Positions 44,371-56,250 of a stretch of 64,000 nucleotides of DNA are shown here, piece after piece (the stretch's first letter is position 1; every line of letters starts with the position of its first letter). This stretch comes from Helianthus annuus (lineage: Eukaryota > Streptophyta > Magnoliopsida > Asterales > Asteraceae): contig NC_035437.2 in the NCBI RefSeq assembly GCF_002127325.2, forward strand, positions 109,086,321-109,150,320, written 5' to 3'. The notes below the pieces were generated by a model. The model was not told the origin of the DNA, did not search any database, and worked only from the letters and a program-made list of their open reading frames with translations. Both the position numbers and the translations under genes were made by a program.

Positions 44371-44522
44371 GTCACACCCGACCCGCAGCGGAATGGTACG
44401 GGGCATGATGATTGCCCAAAGCTTATGGCACTATTAAAATTTCATAATTAAACATGTCATGATTAAATGTCACACTTTTCATATATGTTTCAAATATTCA
44501 AATAATACATCAAACTTGCCTT
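44371..44522. repeat. Edge of an older LTR-like sequence that hosts element 4 (left part)
   Basis: TGTCACACCCGACCCGCAGCGG at 44371 has the form of a chromovirus LTR edge seen in reverse. The sequence continues to the target site of element 4 and resumes beyond it at 63109. Element 4 is therefore probably nested in an older LTR. Confidence 0.45.
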
Positions 44523-44527
44523 TTTAA

Positions 44528-47500
44528 TGTCACACCCTGACTTTTGCGGAAGTGTGATTATGTGTGACTTGCTTAATATCATTGCATTCAATCATAACAA
44601 CAACTATATGATAAAACCAAAGATGGTCATCCATTGAATAAGTTTAAAATACCACAAACATAATTATTTTGAAACATAGACTCCAAATCCGAATTACAAA
44701 CCATACGAATTGTTTTAGAGTTCCATAGGGACCCGACAAAAGACTTTAAATAAAACCAGGTTTTGAAAGATGTGTCTCGTCCAGGATAAGACACACTAAC
44801 CAAACCCTATGACACTGGATGACATCCTTTATTCTTGACATAACTTGGAACATTCAAACGCCCACCAGATCCACATTTAATTCCCTGAAATACATGTAGT
44901 TTGAAAAACATCAACAAAAGTTGAGCGAGTTCATGTGTTTGTTTGTGTGCGCGAATAAACCTTTGAAATCATTATAAATATGTATGTTTGTTTGTAAACT
45001 CCGGTATGAAAGCAAACAAGGATACAGATCAATTAATGGTTTGTAAGGCCATTAACAAGTGTGCAACGGCGTAGGAAGGCTCAAACCTAGCAGATTTTGT
45101 ACCGGTGATGCGTGTGTAATGTAATATATTTTAGGTGTATATTTTAAGCCATTTTTTTACACTTTTTAGCCAAGTTTTAAATTTATAAAACACGATATTC
45201 ACTAACACTAAACACACATATGGGCAAGTGCACCAATCGTGGACGTAGTATAGTGTTGGTAAGATACCGAGGTCGTCCAAGGACACAAGAGCTTTCAGTA
45301 CCCGTTTATCCTCAACTTCTAATCAAATCAAAAAGTTAGAAAAAAAAGTTTTTAAACTAAAAAAATAAAACTAACTAAAATTCTGAAAAATAAAATAAAA
45401 ATAAAAACAGATAGACAAGATGAATCACTTGGATCCGACTCGTGTGTAGTGTAACCTTTGATTATTTCTGCACTTTTGCACATTTTAAGAGATTATCTTA
45501 GTTATTGTAGTAGGCCCCTCTTTTGAAGGTGACGTTACCCTCAACCCAGTAGTTTGAGTCAGCAAGGATACAATCTTCAAGGGTCGGATTATTGAAAGAT
45601 AATTAATTAAGTTATTAATGTATAATGTGGTAGGCCCCTCTTTTGAAGGTGACGTTACCCTCGGCTAAGTAGTCTGAGTCAGCAGGGATACAGTCCTAAG
45701 TAGCCGGGTTAAAGTTTTAATAGTAATTTAACTTATGAGGGGATCAAAGAGTTTGGACCCCCGCCATCCAATACCGGTGGGTATTGAAGGAGGTCCTACT
45801 AAATTTGACCCAGGTCCTTTGCAGGATCTATACACTGAACAATGACAAGACTCTTACCAAACCGTTCCCTTAACCCCCGACCAGGTAGCCAACATATCTC
45901 CATATAAACCGTGGAGATATGAATGGTGAAATCTTTTATTTTATATAGACAGTAAAATAATGCCAAGACACCACGGACAAACAATAAGGAAGAATCACCT
46001 TCAACATAAGAAACTAGTTATTAAAGTCATTAATACATAACCAAATAAAAAGTGCGAAAAGATTAAAAATAAAAAGTATTACACTAAACACTTGTCTTCA
46101 CCAAGTGATGTAAGAGACTTAGGAAAACATGGCCTTTGATTGTCAAGAACTCTTACGATCAATCTTGGATCCCGAGACGACTCACACACTCTATGATGGA
46201 CAATGGATGATGGTGGTGGATGGTGGTGTTGTGATGGTGGTGGGTGGTGGGTGAAGTGTGAGAGAGGTGGTGTGCCAAGGGATGAGTTGCAAATGATCCA
46301 AGCACTCCTATTTATAGGCTGAACAGAAGCTCGGGCACGGCCCCGTGTCCATCCTTTTCTCTTTCTTCATTAATTGCAGTTTGTCTGCATTAGTTGACCA
46401 CGCCCCCGTGTCCGCTGAGCACGACCCCGTGTGCAGCAGCGTATCTGTACTATCAAGATTTGCCTGGATTCTGCGAATCTTATAGTTGACCACGGCCCCG
46501 TGTCCGCTGAGCACGGCCCAGTGGTGGGCGATAGAAGCTTCTACAACTTTGTCTTTTCTGCTGACACTTGGGCACGCCCCCGTGCTCACTGAGCACGGGG
46601 CGTGTTCAGCCTTCTGTTCTCTTGTTTTGCATGGGAGGATGCTGTCGGGGGGTCGGGCTTGCCACGTTTGTTACTTTTCTTGTATTTATGTTAGATTTAG
46701 CTGCCTTTTTGCTTCTTTTGTTCATTTGAGCTCATTTAATCCTGAAAATACAAAAGGAAGACAAAAACACACTTTTTCCAACATTAGTACTAAAAAGGGT
46801 TAGTTTTATGCCACAGTTGATGTAATTTATATGTTGCATTTTGTGCACATCAACCGGACCTCCGGCGGTAAGACATTGTCACCTTATGGGCCACCCTGGT
46901 CCATATGGTTGTGGGCTCGCTACACCCAAATATATCTATTACTCATGCCCCTCGGTCCTAACATGAGGATTAATGGTCTTAGGAGTGCGCCTACCCATTC
47001 ACATGATTTACTATGCAATCCCTAGCTAACCATACCAATTATAATTGTTTGTAAATATTATGTAACATGTACTTCACCCCCGAAGTTATAAAACCGAAAA
47101 CAGTTAAAGAAAAGGGGGACATGAACTCACGGTTTTGCATTCTTCAACGGTAACTCAAAGCTCCTTCGGATATACACGACTACCTACAACGTACTAAGGT
47201 CTATTAGACGATCGGATCGTACCTTGATTTAGTATTAGTTAGTGTCTTTGAGTTACGTTCTTTGTGTCTTCAATGTTATTCCAAGTTATATAATTATTTG
47301 TTAAAATAATAAATATTTTAACTTAAATTATATTTGTTAAATTTTGGAATAATTGTTAAAACAATATATATTAACTTGATACTCTTCACGTATTTATACA
47401 TGTATTTCCTTCCCAAGGATGGGTGTATTCGTATTCTTGTATTTGTATATTTTTGCCATGTATTGGGGTCGTATTCCGGTGTGTATTTATACGTACAAGA

Positions 47501-49768
47501 ATACGTATTTTTATTGTATTCATTAAGTATTCTTATACTTAATTTCGTATTAATTTTTCCGGAATATTATCTTTAACAAAAGTTCACCAATATATATTTC
47601 CAAAATATATATTTTAAGAAGTATTACTTAGAAAAATTATTTGTAATTTTCCTTTGGCAAAAATATTTGTATTTTCATATAAGTTCCAAAAATAATGTAT
47701 TTTCAAGTCTAACTTAGAAAATATATATAAACTTATTTTTCTCCAAAAAATATATTTCATATATATTTCTTCCAAAGGAAATATACCTTCTAATAATTCC
47801 AAGAAAATATATATATTTTTATTTGTCAAAAATATGATAGAAATTTTGTAATAATTGTAAAAATCATATTTTTGTTCTCTTGGTGTCCAAAATATTATTT
47901 ACCAAAAATATACTTGCGAATAAATTTTCCGGAATATTTAGTAAGTTACATTCTTTTGTTTGGTTTCACCAATATTTTATGTAAAACTTGTATATTCATA
48001 TTCTTGAGTTTTTGGTAATATTTTGGATTGAAATTTTTGGTATTTTGATGAGTTATATTATTTCAAGTCCTAAAATAACATAACTAATACACATAATATA
48101 CAAATAATCACACACATGGTGACATCTAAATATATATTTCCTAAAAACCAACCTCCAATATTTATATTTTTGTAAAAAAACTAATGGCAAACTTTATGTG
48201 AAAAATCCGTGGTTTAAAATACACTTGTAAATATTTGTTTAGAAATATTTTTCTAAGTGTTTAATTTTTAGAAAAATTTTGCCATAGTTTCCCCTAAAAA
48301 TGGAGGTTTCCATACCTTGAAGGTATATCATTTTCTTTTGCAAATCAACACAATCAATCCACATTCAACATTAAACAATCTACACTTGCCAATTTTGCCA
48401 AAAGCAAGCATAAACTACCACTTTATGAACTTGAAAATTTATAAAAATTTGTAGTAACTTACTAGTGTATTTAGTAAGCCTTGTTACCCTTTAAAGTGTG
48501 GTTGATTCTTTAAAAACATCATTTTTAAAGAAAATAGATCTTTACAACTTGTAGTCACATTTTCTAAAAATGTTTCTTTATGAATTTTTCTTGTTACACA
48601 TATGTTTCTACACTTATTTATCCTCTAAAAATAAGGTTTATTTATTTAAAATCCAAGGTTAAGTAAAACTTGTATTTTGAACTTTGTTTCTTGAAAAAGC
48701 ATCCTTGAAGTTTTAGATCTATAAGATTTACATTTGATTTTAATCATTATTTCACAAGAAAACATTATATTCTTTCAAGTTCATGGTTTATGTGAGGATG
48801 ATTCATTAAACTCTAACATGTTCATCCTCTCATCTTGCTAGATTATGTTTTTAAACATGATCTAGCAAGATCATATGATGATCTACATCATTTTCATAAG
48901 CAAACAATGATCAACAAGTAAATCAACACATAAACAACATAGTTTCTTCATGATTCAAGCTTATGTTCAAGTTTCATTCTTTTGATTCTTAGTGTTCTTC
49001 AAGTTAATCATCATGTATCATCTTTTAACCACTTAGATAGGATGTAAAATGGAAGGATTGGTGTTCTTACCACTAGCTTAAGGCTAAGGATGATCAAGAG
49101 AAGAAAAGAAATGGATAATAGCAAATAGAGAAGGTCCTTCAACTTCTACAAGCTCCTAGCTCCTTTGTGCAACCTCTAACACCTTTGGATGTGCTTGGAA
49201 TTAGTTGGAGATGAGTGAAAGATGGTGGTGGTGTTGTTGTTCATGGCCGAAGCCAAGAGGAGAGGGAGAGAAAGAAGTGGTGTGTTGTTGTGAATGAGAA
49301 ATGAAACTTATGCCTTGATGGTTCTACTTATAATCCATGTCTTGAGTTTTGCCCATGTTTAATGTGTCTTTAAAGTAGAAACAAGATCAAATATTATATT
49401 GAAACAAATCTATACTAGTGTCTAGGAAAGCAGTTTTATGATTCTTACTTTCGTACACACTATACTAGTGTAATACTTGGTTTCTGGCCCCTTCTAGGTC
49501 TCAATACAACGTTTGTCTATTTACTGAACTCCGTCAGCATATTTCTGATTTATCTGATAACTGTGCTAACTGTATTTAATGCATCATTTGAGTCAATAAG
49601 GTTCACATGCAATAAAGATATATCATTAAGCAATATGAGATGCACATGTATGTATATGGCAATAATCAGAAAGCAATTTAAATCACTAATTGTAATTCAG
49701 CACAGTCATTAAGCACTAATCATGGTCTAATAATTGTACGGATACCTGGAATTTTGACAGTTGTCACA
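44528..49768 (-). repeat. Element 4 3' LTR, with a solo LTR inserted
   Basis: It pairs with 60234-63103. After removing the nested 1.75-kb solo LTR it is about 3.49 kb. It has about 1.03 kb (roughly 47156-48185) that is missing from the other LTR, and lacks a segment of ~420 bp (about 62331-62755) found in that copy. The single-strand frames at 47334-47576 and 47614-47829 inside it are AT-rich and not genes. Confidence 0.88.
45106..46852. mobile_element. Solo LTR (family R, best copy), 1747 bp
   Basis: It begins TGATGCGTGTG, ends GCACATCA and is flanked by the 5-bp duplication ACCGG (45101-45105, 46853-46857). It interrupts sequence that is continuous in the other LTR of element 4. There is no internal gag-pol or second LTR, so this is either a solo LTR left by recombination or a very short non-autonomous element. 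It holds a ~125-bp tandem duplication (GTAGGCCCCTCTTTTGAAGG at 45510 and 45630) and a GC-rich palindrome cluster at 46330-46610 (for example CACGGCCCCGTGTCCGCTGAG). The sequence resembles 5290-6495. Confidence 0.8.
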
Positions 49769-49780
49769 TTCTCCCCCTAG
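49769..49780 (-). other. Element 4 polypurine tract
   Basis: On the minus strand it reads CTAGGGGGAGAA directly before the LTR start TGTGACAACTG, the standard site for plus-strand DNA synthesis. Confidence 0.9.
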
Positions 49781-49829
49781 TAAGAAAATTTCATCCCGAA
49801 ATTTTAAGCCTTACTACTAGCGGTAGGGA

Positions 49830-51420
49830 AGTTGGGGAATAAGTGCGGGTATTTGGCTTTCATGCGGTCCTCACGCTCCCAAGTAAACTCTGGGCCGTGA
49901 CGCGCATTCTATCTAACCTTGACAAGCTTAACACTACTCCTCCGAGTCTTGTTAACCTTCAAATCTGTAACCTCAACGTGTTCTTAGGTAAAGTGGAATG
50001 TGTCGTAATGTGAACTTCATCAGCAGGGATGACCACTGTCTCTTGAGTTGGACTCTTCATATTAGATACATGAAATGTATCATGAACACCATTTAGTACT
50101 GCTGGTAGCTCCAACTTGTAGGCTACCGAACCAATCCTTTCCAGGATTTTGAACAGTCCGATAAATCGTGGGTTTAACTTACCATGCTTCCCAAAGCGTG
50201 CCACACCTTTCCAAGGTAAGACTTTTAACAGAACCATATCACCCACTTCGAATTCCAAGGGTTTTCGTCTTTGGTCCGCATAGCTCTTCTGACGATCACG
50301 CGCCGTCTTGGTGCGCTCTCAGATCTGCATAATCTTATCAGTCGTCTCTTGGACCAATTCGGGACCAACCAACTGTCTATCGCCTGCATCTGCCCAGCAT
50401 AACGGCGATCGACATTTGCGTCCGTAGAGAGCCTCGAATGGTGCAGCTTGAATGCTTGTATGGTAGCTGTTGTTATAGGAGAACTCAACCAAAGGCAGAT
50501 GAGTGTCCCAACTACCACCCAAGTCCATTACGCAAGCACGCATCATATCTTCAAGCATCTGAATCGTTCTCTCACTTTGAGCGTCCGTCTGTGGATGAAA
50601 AGCTGTACTCAGATTCAACTGAGAACCAAACGCTTCTTGGAAAGATTGCCAAATCCTTGACACAAATCTCCCATCTCTATCTGATATAATCGAGATAGGC
50701 ACTCCATGACGTGCGACTATCTCCCTTAGGTATAGCTCAGCTAGCTTACCTGTGTTATCCTCCTCTCTGATCGGCAAGAAATGCGCAGACTTTGTCAGAC
50801 GGTCCACGATTACCCAAATCGTATCATGACCTCAGGGTGTCTTGGGCAACTTCGTTACGAAATCCATTGAGATCTATTCCCACTTCCACATGGGTATCTC
50901 AGGTTGCTGCAGAAGACCTGAAGGCTTCTAATACTCGGCCTTCACCTTGGCGCAAGTCAAACACTTTCCAACACAAGTAGCCACATCGCCCTTAAGTCTT
51001 GGCCACCAGTAATAATCCTTCAAATCTTGGTACATCTTGTCTGATCCTGGATGGATCGAGTAACTCGATTTATGAGCTTCACAAAAAAAATAACATCTCT
51101 AAGGCCACCAAAAAGCGGAACCCAAAGTCGTCCCATAAAACACAAGGTTCCTTCCTTGTTGGGTACCAACTTGTTCTCCATCCCACGGAGATATTCATCC
51201 TTAAGATTTTCTTTCTTAAGAGCTTCTATCTGTGCAACACGAATGCGCATCGAGAGGTCTGTCTGAATAATCATCTCCAAAGCCCTAACCCTTATGGGCT
51301 TAATCCTTTCCTTCCGACTTAAGGCGTCTGCTACCACATTCGCCTTTCCTGGATGATATTTGATTTCGCAATCATAATCATTTAACAACTCTACCATCAT
51401 CACTGTTTCATGTTAAGCTC
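49830..51420 (-). pseudogene. Element 4 integrase and C-terminal domain
   Basis: The minus-strand pieces are the end of RNase H ([17 protein letters not shown]) and a damaged HHCC finger (frameshift near 51085, [12 protein letters not shown]). Next is the core with [36 protein letters not shown] and [20 protein letters not shown] frameshift near 50320 and the GKHGKLNPRFIGLFKILERIG module follow. The GQSERT glycine is Ala here (TDAQSERT). The extreme C-terminus (49830-49960) is degraded. Confidence 0.85.
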
Positions 51421-51423
51421 TTT

Positions 51424-52690
51424 CTAATCAAATATGTGCTGAAGACTCTTGTGATTTGTAAATATCGTACATCGAGTACCATACAGATAATGTCGCCAAA
51501 TCTTCAAAGCAAACACCACTGCGCCTAATTCCAAATCATGCATGGTGTAATTCTTCTCAAGGACCTTCAATTGGCGCGAAGCATAAGCAATAACCTTCTG
51601 TCGCTGCATCAGCACATAGCCCAATCCCTGACGCGAAGCGTCACAGTATACCACGAAGTCGTCGGTGCCTTCGGGTAGGGATAAAATAGGTGCATCGCAA
51701 AGCTTATTCTTGAGCAATTGAAAAGCTTCCTCTTGTTTATCCCCCCATTCGTACTTCTTATCCTTTTGAGTAAGGGAGGTCAGCGGTTGAGCGATTTTAG
51801 AAAAATCCTCAATGAATCTGCGATAATACCCTGCTAAACCCAAAAATTGACGGATCTCGGTTGGTGTCTTCAGAGTTTCCCAATTCTTAATTGCGTCGAT
51901 CTTGGTGGGATCCACATGGATTCCATCTTCGTTTACCACGTGACCAAGGAATTGCACCTCACGCAACCAAAACTCGCACTTCGAGAACTTAGCATACAGT
52001 TTCTCCTTCTTGAGCAGTTCTAAGATGGCTCTAAGGAGCTGCTCATGATCTTCCTTCGTCCACGAATAAATCAAAATATCATTGATAAATACAATCACGA
52101 ATTTATCGAGATATGGCTTGCAAACCAGATTCATCAAATCCATAAATACTGCTGGCGCGTTTATCAAACCAAACGGCATCACTATAAACTCATAATGTCC
52201 ATAACGAGTTCTAAAGGCAGTCTTCGGTATACTCTCTTCTTGAATCCGCAGCTGGTGATAACCTGATCAAAGATCGATCTTGGAGTAATAACTTGAACCT
52301 TGAAGTTGATCGAACAGATCATCAATCCTTGGTAAAGGATACCGATTCTTGATGGTTAACTTGTTCAGCTCTATGTAGTCAATGCACATGCGAAAACTAC
52401 CGTCCTTCTTCTTGACAAATAGGACTGAAGCTCTCCAAGGCGAGAAGCTTGGTCTAATGAATCCCTTGTCCAGAAGCTCCAGAAGCTGTGTCGACAACTC
52501 TTGCATCTCTGAAGGCGCAAGTCGATAAGGTGCCTTGGCTACAGGCGCGGCACCTAGAACCAAGTCAATATGGAATTCGACTTGTCGTTGAGGCGGTAAT
52601 CCTGGCAAGTCTTCGGGGAAGACTTCAGGATATTCCCTCACTACAGGGATATCTTCGAGCTTCAGTTCTTCGGCTTCTTTATCAACAACG
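51424..52690 (-). pseudogene. Element 4 reverse transcriptase and RNase H, catalytic residue lost
   Basis: The frame reads [54 protein letters not shown] and YSKIDL, then a TGA (52265-52267) where Arg is usual. It continues SGYHQL.., [17 protein letters not shown] and [13 protein letters not shown]. The family motif is F/YxDD, so one of the two metal-binding Asp residues is Asn and polymerase activity would be lost. RNase H ([21 protein letters not shown]) is open to about 51424. Confidence 0.88.
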
Positions 52691-53150
52691 TGAGCCAAAA
52701 AGGCAACACATCCTTTCCGCAAAAACTTTCGGGCCTTCAAACAATTAATAATCCGTAGAGGCGTATCATGCTTCTCTCCGTGAATCACAATCGTCTCTCC
52801 ATTCGCCATCGGGATACGGATAATCTTCTTATGACATACGATCTCAGCTCGGTTACTCGACAACCAATCCGTTCCAATTACTACGTCGAAACTTCCCAAT
52901 TCGACTGGCAGCAGATCAAGCGTAAACTCACGCTCTCCAAGCTCTATCACGCAACCTCTAATTACTTCGCTAGCTTCTACTAGCTTCCCATTAGCTAGTT
53001 ATATCGAATACGGGATATCTAACTTACTGGCAACTAACCCAAGTATATCCTTAAACTCTAGAGATACGAAGCTATAGTCGGCACTAGTATCAAATAGCAC
53101 AGATGCAAAATGTTGGTTGATAGGGAACGTACCAGTGACTACGCTCGGAT
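52691..53150 (-). pseudogene. Element 4 aspartic protease, active site altered
   Basis: The frame reads VVTGTFPINQHFASVLFDTSADYSFVS. The family site is D-S/T-G-A, so the Gly is Ser here (DTSA). A TAA follows at about 52999-53001 (PYSI, stop, LANGKLVEA); beyond it the fold continues to [18 protein letters not shown]. Confidence 0.82.
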
Positions 53151-54532
53151 CTTGACGAGCTTCCCTAGATCCAATGTTGAAAACTCTTCCTTGGGCTTGA
53201 TTGTTCTTCGGGCAATCTCGCTTGAAATGCCCAGCATCACCACAGTTAAAGCAACCTTGTCCGCGACCATTTCCACTCCCATTTCCGTCCTGGTTGTTGT
53301 TTGCTCCACGGTTTCCGTTACCAGCTTGATTTCTAGATGCACCACGGTTTCCATTACCTCCCTGATTAGTGTTTCCACCTTGGTTTCTATTCCCATAACC
53401 GTTTCCACCATGGTTTCCATTGCCATTACCATTTCCTCTCTGACCACCATTCCCACGACCAGCTCCATACCAGCATGTCTCTTTGGCATGGCCAACTTTT
53501 CCGCACGTTTCACACTTTCCAGCTCTACATCGACCAGCGTGATGAAACTGACACACATCACATTTGGGCAGGGTGCCCATATACCCCTTTCCTTTAATCT
53601 CAGCACCAGTAGCACCAGCTTGTGCCTCAACTGTTGGGTTAGCATCTCTACGCTTGTTAGCATTGTTGCTCGCACGAGTACCCTTCTTGAAGTATGAGAA
53701 CTTTCTTTTGTTCTCTCCTAACGACTCAACATGAGTCTCCTTCTTCTTTAGCTCAGAGATTGAAAACATGTCCAATCTAACGGCTTCTTCAGTTAGTGCC
53801 ATGCTCAGGTCGATGGCTTCAGTGATCGTTGGAGGCTTGGATGTCGTTACAATGCTCAGAATTTCGGGTGCCAATCCCCAAATGAAACGTTCAACTCGCT
53901 TGAACTCTGGTTCTACCATGTAAGGGACAACACGAGACAAATCATGGAATCTCTACATGTACTCAGCTATCTTTGGACCATCCATTTTTAGATTCCAAAA
54001 CTCGGTTTCCAACTTCTAAATCTCAGCCCTTGAACAATACTTATTGCGCATCAGCTCTTTCATCTCATCCCAAGTCATAGCATACGCTGCAGCCTCACCT
54101 AGGGTCTGAACCTGAAGGTTCCACCACGACAGAGCTCCATCTAGGAATAGTCCAGAAATGTAAGTGACTTGATGCTCAGGCGCACACTTGCTCATCCGCA
54201 GCACAAATCCGTCTTCTCAGCCCATCCTACGAAAGCTACGGCGCCTCCAGTGCCGTCAAAGTTCAAAGGCTTGCAGTCAAGGAACTGCTTGTAAGTGCAG
54301 CCTGTACAGGCAATATCATTCACAGAAAGCATTAGCAAACGCACATGGAAATGTCTAAACGTATTGTAATATGTCTTAAGTGACTTAAACATTACCGTTA
54401 GGTGGGTTATTCCCTAAGGAACCTCCGTTGTGCCTGGAGCGTAGGGCCTCATGTTGTGCGATTGCCTGTGAAATTCGTTCTTGCAGTTCTGCCTCTATTG
54501 TGGGAAACTGAGTGTTCATTCGAGGAGGCATC
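53151..54532 (-). pseudogene. gag: Element 4 gag (intron-containing, broken)
   Basis: Exon 1 starts at ATG 54532 (MPPRMNTQFPTIEAELQERI) and ends after 46 residues. A GT..AG gap at 54395-54302 (94 nt, phase 1) follows, then the conserved GCTYKQFLDCKPLNFDGTGG. The Gag fold follows with a frameshift near 54195 and stops at about 54014 and 53955. The nucleocapsid carries CDVCQFHHAGRC, CETCGKVGHAKETC and CFNCGDAGHFKRDC. Between the second and third knuckle is a long Gly/Asn/Arg-rich repeat (GNGNHGGNGYGNRNQGGN). Confidence 0.85.
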
Positions 54533-55051
54533 TTCTAAAAGAAGATTGTATAGGTCAGGTCTTATCTATATAACTATATAATACATCTCCAATGGGCACA
54601 AAAGTAATTTAACACCTATTTTTTAAGATGGCAGACTAATAGTCTTAAATAAAACCTATATTTTTACATTTTTGTTCCCATTTTATCCTCCTCTTCACCT
54701 GAATCGTTCTCTTTCAATCTACCTTTATATCATCAGTTTCTTCACCCTTCACCTGAATCGTTTTCTTTCAATCTACTTTTATGATTGAATCTCTACAGCC
54801 ACAAACGAATTCAGTTCTTTCCTATTTCCTCCATCAATTGTTACTGCTCATTCATACCTCATTCACTACACCAATTTAATTCCCAGATACGTTTCATACC
54901 AGCAACTATTTAACATTGAACCCATCATGGAACTGGGGTGCAGAGACTACATCATATTCCCTTAATAACTTCAAATTTCATTCCAAAACCCCCTAAAACC
55001 CTGAACCCAACCAACCGTGTGTCGTCACAAGGGTTTTGCACATCAGCAGCG

Positions 55052-55351
55052 ATGATCGGAAGGAGGTTTATTTGGTTTCTCAGGCACAATCCTTCTTCTT
55101 CTTCTTCTTCTTCTTCCAGGTATCAATTAATAGATCTGTAATGAAATTAATTCCAATTCATATAATATAACCCCAATCTCAAAACTGATATTAATGTCGG
55201 TGTGATTCGTTTAATTACAGCAGTTCGGTGAAATCAGGGAGGAGGAAGCAAAGCCGAAAACATGGGGCCGAAGAGTTGTTTCCGGTGGGTTTATATGTGT
55301 GACTGGTGGTGTTGCTTTGAGTGCTCTTTTCATTTATCATGGTTATAGCAG
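55052..55351 (+). pseudogene. Captured fragment of a COA1-like mitochondrial protein gene
   Basis: Exon 1 from ATG 55052 (MIGRRFIWFLRHNP, then a Ser run encoded by a TTC microsatellite) ends at 55119 before GT. The second exon, 55221-55351, read in one frame gives EEEAKPKTWGRRVVSG and FICVTGGVALSALFIYHG. From memory this resembles the plant homologue of the cytochrome oxidase assembly protein COA1, with an N-terminal mitochondrial presequence and one membrane helix. The frames of the two exons do not join (phase 2 into a frame needing phase 0), and the later part of the gene is missing. The identification is tentative. Confidence 0.45.
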
Positions 55352-55866
55352 GTATAATCAGTTATTGTTTGTTATTTTGACTATTTGACTTATCCTCTGA
55401 TATATTATATATGCAGAGGAAATAGAATTATTGTGTGTATTTGTGGGAAGTTTACATTAGTTTTGTGTTAGGATGTTGGTTTTGAAATGCGGTGATAAGA
55501 TCGCGTCACTGCAGTTGATGCGTGCATCGAGGCGGCGCCATATGCATATAATTAGTATTTGAACAATTTAGACCGTCGATTGAACAAATCTGACTATTGA
55601 TTGAGCGATGGTTTTGAGTATTTATTTACACATAATAGACCATTGATTTGGCAAAAATTTGACTAGATATGATGGGATATAAGGATATATTATATGTAGA
55701 TGTATAAAAGTTAACAACTTGTTAGAATATGATCTATAAATATTTTTTTTAGTATTTTTTATTATCTTATACGGAGAAGGGTACCGCCCATGTTTGGGGT
55801 TTAGTTTAAAGTATCGAAGGCGGTCGGTTAAGATTGTGAATGAGAAGAAGAGGTTTAAGATTGTAA

Positions 55867-56175
<309 letters not shown>

Positions 56176-56250
56176 GTACATCTCAAGTGCTTTATAAAGT
56201 GGACTGTAACTTTAAACCACTATGCTGATATGTGCCTTTATTGATTGTAG

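Noticed and set aside
47334..47829. AT-rich frames on both strands in the left LTR of element 4
   Set aside because: They lie inside an LTR segment that is deleted in the sister LTR and are Leu/Phe/Tyr-rich by composition only.
53110..53697. 195-codon plus-strand frame opposite element 4 gag
   Set aside because: It is the mirror of the Gly/Asn/Arg-rich nucleocapsid repeat; Ser/Thr/Val/Ile-rich peptides arise from reading that repeat backwards.
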